Shown in pieces: positions 50,106 to 50,312 of a DNA stretch of 50,312 bases. The number at the start of each line of letters is the position of its first letter. Positions within the stretch are counted from its first letter, which is position 1. A program made the position numbers and the translations under genes. Under the pieces are notes generated by a model. It searched no databases, had not been told where the DNA came from, and saw only the letters and a program-made list of their open reading frames with translations. This stretch comes from Haplomitrium mnioides (taxonomy: Eukaryota; Marchantiophyta; Haplomitriopsida; Calobryales): contig JBNGIS010030125.1 in assembly GCA_049999725.1 (NCBI GenBank), positions 1-50,312 on the forward strand, in the 5' to 3' direction.

Positions 50106-50312
50106 CCTAGCACGAGCAGACAGGGGCGCAGGCGGGTGGTCATGCAAGGAAAATTGGATTTCTCAGCTCCTTCATGTTGAAGGAGGGAGAATCCAATCCG
50201 CCTAAGGTGCATTTGATGGATCTCGTCATCACCTGACGAGAAATTTGATATGTTTCACTGGCGTTTTGAGCCAGAAAATTGAGCGAGAAGCTGCTCGTCG
50301 TGAGTAGACGAC
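50106..50312 (+). mobile_element. L1-E 5' end, running off the window
   Basis: GGCGGGTGGTCATGCAAGG, then AAGGTGCATTTGATGGATCT and CACTGGCGTTTTGAGCCAGA match 37000-37160 in L1-E copy 1. It lies in the opposite direction to LINE-D copy 2, whose ORF2 is cut at the same place, so L1-E probably inserted there. The rest is off-window. Confidence 0.7.

Noticed and set aside
36051-50312. Missing 5' exons of SNL (PAH1 and first half of PAH2)
   Set aside because: Looked for PAH-like helices on the minus strand across this stretch; every coding-looking segment is retrotransposon-derived, so none could be assigned.

Overview
The window is nuclear DNA from a plant, probably one with a large, repeat-rich genome. 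The evidence is a plant-type SIN3-like (SNL) co-repressor gene with long introns, several Ty1/copia retrotransposon families, plant-type L1 LINEs, and a second LINE family that ends in a pentanucleotide repeat. The intron sizes and LINE types would suit a fern or lycophyte, but that is a guess. No bacterial, organellar, tRNA, rRNA or CRISPR features were seen.

The only host gene recognised is SNL on the minus strand. Ten exons lie between 36050 and 11179 and encode about 753 residues: the end of PAH2, a charged linker, PAH3, the RDRE-rich linker, the HDAC-interaction domain and the start of the C-terminal Sin3 domain. All exon phases join. Two introns are very long (about 9.8 kb and 11.5 kb) and are filled with transposons. 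Neither end of the gene is in the window, so the flanking introns probably exceed 14 kb on the 5' side and 11 kb on the 3' side.

Region by region. 1-10000 is a nest: a copia-A element sits in the gag of a copia-B element, which sits in a LINE-C copy. 10000-23400 is the end of the host gene and its longest intron. It holds a complete copia-A element (14745-20525, target duplication TTCAC), decayed L1 and LINE-C pieces and SINE-like repeats. 23368-25373 is a block of six compact exons. 25374-35133 is an intron containing a LINE-C copy split by a solo copia-A LTR (duplication TATAC), which is itself split by a nearly complete L1 (LINE-D). 35134-36050 holds three exons. 36900-50312 is a graveyard of L1-E, copia-C, copia-A solo LTR, copia-B and LINE-D copies, including an L1-E element (38860-41770, 12-bp duplication) that carries ORF1 but no ORF2.

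No novel host pathway is visible. The more interesting signals are in the transposons. They are the ORF1-only L1, a SINE-like family that shares the LINE-C tail and a varying 3' hairpin, copia-A LTRs with an ABRE-like box plus a hairpin containing the RY core, CGCG-rich motifs shared by LTRs and the L1 5' region, and an ATGA overlap between the two LINE-D ORFs. Family names (copia-A/B/C, LINE-C, LINE-D, L1-E) are local labels. Positions and alignments were worked out by eye.
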